From Deltaproteobacteria bacterium (GTDB lineage Bacteria; Desulfobacterota; GWC2-55-46): DNA of 7,834 nucleotides. The translations under genes were made by a program, and so were the position numbers. The stretch's first letter is position 1. Each line of letters starts with the position of its first letter. The stretch spans positions 1 to 7,834 of the forward strand of contig JACRNN010000262.1 in assembly GCA_016234955.1 (NCBI GenBank). Direction: 5' to 3'. Below are positions 6,274-7,834 of this stretch, one piece after another. Under the pieces are notes generated by a model that saw only the letters and a program-made list of their open reading frames with translations, was not told the DNA's origin and did not search any database.

Positions 6274-7131
6274 ATGGCGGAAAACTCGAAACAGGGGCCT
6301 GTAGAAGGGGCCAAGCCGTGGCACCGGACCGTGGGGTCGAAGGTCTGGTATTTTTTCAATTCATTAAAGCTGACGCTCTTTGTACTTATTACGCTTGCGA
6401 TAGTCTCGATATTCGGCACCGTGGTCGAGCAGAACCAGCCGGTGGAGGCGTACCTCGCGCAGTACGGCGAGAAGTGGACGCGGACGATACTCGCCCTCCG
6501 CTTGAACGACATGTACCACTCCTACTGGTTCATGGCGTTCCTTGCCGCTCTCACGCTCAACATAATCGTATGCACGTTCGAGAGGTTCCCGCCCAAGTGG
6601 AAGGGCCTTATCCACCACAAGCCCGGCAAGTTCGACCCGCAGGTCATAGACAGATTCTCGCATAACGCGACGGCCACTGTGAGCGGCGCCCCGGAGGCGG
6701 TCAGGCAGAGGGCGATAGACCTGCTCAAGGCCAGGAGGTACAAGTTCGTCGAGTACCCGTCCGGGGACGGCGCCACGGCCCTGTATGCCTGGAAAGGGGT
6801 CGTTGGGCGACTGGGCTCGGACGTGACGCACATAAGCCTTCTTCTGATACTGCTCGGCGCCATAGTGGGCAGCTTCGCCGGATATAAGGACTTCAAGGCC
6901 GTCTACGTCGGCGGTTCTTTCAGCGTGCCGGATTCGGACTTCAAGCTCAGGCTCGATAAGTTCTGGATAGACTACTACGACACCGGCCAGATAAGGCAGT
7001 ACAACAGCCTCTTGACCGTTATCGAGGGCGGCAAAGAGGTGCTTACCAGGCAGATATGGGTCAACGAGCCGCTTTACTACAAGGGGATACGCTTCTACCA
7101 GAGCCGCTGCCTGGCAGCCCTTATGCGGTGA
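6274..7131 (+). CDS. resB: ResB/CcsB cytochrome c biogenesis protein, N-terminal part (frame broken)
   Basis: ResB (CcsB) works with CcsA/ResC in System II to carry heme across the membrane and join it to CXXCH apocytochromes. This fragment covers the first 285 codons. Membrane helices are at about 33-51, 84-103 and 183-203. The third carries His186 in GSDVTHISLLLILLG, the place of the conserved heme-ligand His of the family. The start of the large extracytoplasmic domain follows, up to YYKGIRFYQS (268-277), a strong ResB signature. After that the frame runs into RCLAALMR and stops, while ResB-like sequence continues in the -1 frame. The homologous reading ends near base 7104. ATG 6274 has AGGGG at 6266-6270, rather close. 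The gene is either truly broken or carries a one-base assembly error. Confidence 0.88.
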   Translation: MAENSKQGPVEGAKPWHRTVGSKVWYFFNSLKLTLFVLITLAIVSIFGTVVEQNQPVEAYLAQYGEKWTRTILALRLNDMYHSYWFMAFLAALTLNIIVCTFERFPPKWKGLIHHKPGKFDPQVIDRFSHNATATVSGAPEAVRQRAIDLLKARRYKFVEYPSGDGATALYAWKGVVGRLGSDVTHISLLLILLGAIVGSFAGYKDFKAVYVGGSFSVPDSDFKLRLDKFWIDYYDTGQIRQYNSLLTVIEGGKEVLTRQIWVNEPLYYKGIRFYQSRCLAALMR

Positions 7132-7610
7132 AGCCCGTAGGCTACGTAGCCGACTTCGCGTATGACGAAAAAACCAATTCGGTATACTCGAATTCCGCCG
7201 AGGCGAAGAACCCGGCCGTGATGCTCGAGGTCTATAACGGGGATAAGCTCGTGTCCAGGCCGTGGCTCTTCCTTAAGTACCCCGGGGTCTTCCCGGCGAT
7301 ACCGAACTCGGACGAGGACCTCGTGTTCACGGGCTACCGCGGGACGATGTACTCCGGGCTGTCGATAAACAAGGACCCCGGCACCAACATAGTCTGGGCC
7401 GGCACGCTGGTCATGGCGTTGGGCTTCATACTCGCCTTTTTCGTCTACTTCAGGAGGGTCTGGGTCCATATCAAGAGGGAGGGCGGCAATACCGTCTTCA
7501 AGATAGGCGGCATGATAAACAAGAACAACTTCGTATTTGAAAAGGAATTGAAGGAAGTGACCGACGCCGTAACCGGCGGGGACCGTCCGCAGGCAGGGGG
7601 TAAAAAATGA
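7056..7610 (+). CDS. resB: ResB/CcsB, C-terminal part in shifted frame
   Basis: This is the downstream remainder of resB in the -1 frame relative to the first part. The open frame begins at ATG 7056, but its first 15-18 codons overlap resB out of frame; ResB-like sequence starts near 7108-7117 with PGSPYAVKPVGYVADF. If it is translated independently, GTG 7128 is an alternative start. The segment holds the end of the extracytoplasmic domain, the family-like GLSINKDPGTNIVWAG, one membrane helix (about 113-132 counting from 7056), the basic FRRVWVHIK, and a cytoplasmic tail ending in a Gly/Lys-rich end. Joined to the first part it gives about 445 residues, a normal ResB length, so little besides one base is missing. 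Its stop overlaps the ccsA start by four bases (ATGA), typical of translational coupling. Confidence 0.8.
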   Translation: MGQRAALLQGDTLLPEPLPGSPYAVKPVGYVADFAYDEKTNSVYSNSAEAKNPAVMLEVYNGDKLVSRPWLFLKYPGVFPAIPNSDEDLVFTGYRGTMYSGLSINKDPGTNIVWAGTLVMALGFILAFFVYFRRVWVHIKREGGNTVFKIGGMINKNNFVFEKELKEVTDAVTGGDRPQAGGKK

Positions 7611-7834
7611 TATTGTCTTTGCTCTTCTTCTCGTTCTCCTTCGCGTTCTATCTCTTAGCGGCCCTGTTCTATCTGGGCTTCTGGATATTCAGGAAGAAGT
7701 GGATAGGCCAGACCGCGACCGCCCTGGCCGTGGTAACGCTTCTCTCAACTACCATGATCCTCGTCACGCGGGCCTCGGAGGCCGGGCACGCGCCGTTTTC
7801 AAACCTGTACGAGTCGATGGTCCTCTTCGTCTGG
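7607..7834 (+). CDS. ccsA: CcsA/ResC cytochrome c assembly protein (3'-truncated by window edge)
   Basis: CcsA (ResC, also called CcsB in some annotations) is the heme-handling partner of ResB, with a tryptophan-rich WWD motif that presents heme to apocytochrome c outside the membrane. Only the first 76 codons are in the window; the WWD region would lie beyond it. The visible part has a first membrane helix (about 4-27), a basic turn FRKKW (28-32), a second helix (about 36-54), and the diagnostic EAGHAPFSNLYESMVLFVW at 58-76, which is characteristic of this family. ATG 7607 overlaps the resB stop (ATGA) and has AGGGGG at 7595-7600 with a 6-base spacer. Identification is strong despite the truncation. 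Confidence 0.92.
   Translation, partial: MILSLLFFSFSFAFYLLAALFYLGFWIFRKKWIGQTATALAVVTLLSTTMILVTRASEAGHAPFSNLYESMVLFVW

Noticed and set aside
7086..7131. Programmed -1 frameshifting in resB
   Set aside because: No slippery heptamer or clear downstream pseudoknot was found; a one-base loss or sequencing error explains it more simply.

Overview
The window is GC-rich bacterial DNA carrying two plus-strand gene clusters separated by about 490 bases of non-coding sequence. No gene is supported on the minus strand. Despite the high GC, Ile is often ATA and Arg often AGG. The Rnf order is C-D-G-E-A-B, as in acetogens and many anaerobes, not the A-B-C-D-G-E order of E. coli rsx. Together with a System II (Ccs/ResBC) cytochrome c maturation locus and a long multi-cluster RnfB, this suggests an anaerobic or respiratory lineage such as Desulfobacterota or Nitrospirota. 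That placement is inference; the window holds no phylogenetic marker.

Region 1 (1-4769) is an rnfCDGEAB operon whose 5' end lies outside the window. It encodes the membrane complex that couples electron transfer between reduced ferredoxin and NAD+ to ion transport across the cytoplasmic membrane. RnfC (C-terminal part) is the NADH-side subunit and RnfB the ferredoxin-side iron-sulfur subunit. RnfD and RnfG carry predicted covalent-FMN threonines, and RnfA and RnfE each show the paired cysteines expected for an intramembrane Fe-S centre. Genes are tightly spaced except for a 134-base rnfC-rnfD gap that contains a strong predicted hairpin. A likely intrinsic terminator follows rnfB.

Region 2 (4770-5261) holds the terminator, a palindromic MITE- or REP-like element of about 176 bases with 14-base terminal inverted repeats and flanking TAA, an AT-rich promoter-like stretch, and a presumed leader.

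Region 3 (5262-7834) is a second operon: a PCYCGC-type lipoprotein, a membrane-anchored TPR protein, ResB/CcsB split in two by an apparent frameshift, and the start of CcsA/ResC, cut by the window end. ResB and CcsA carry heme to the outside of the membrane and attach it to CXXCH apocytochromes. The lipoprotein and TPR protein are candidate accessory factors by context only. The best leads are this unusual ccs neighbourhood, the resB frame break, the mobile-looking repeat, and the structured rnfB ribosome-binding region.
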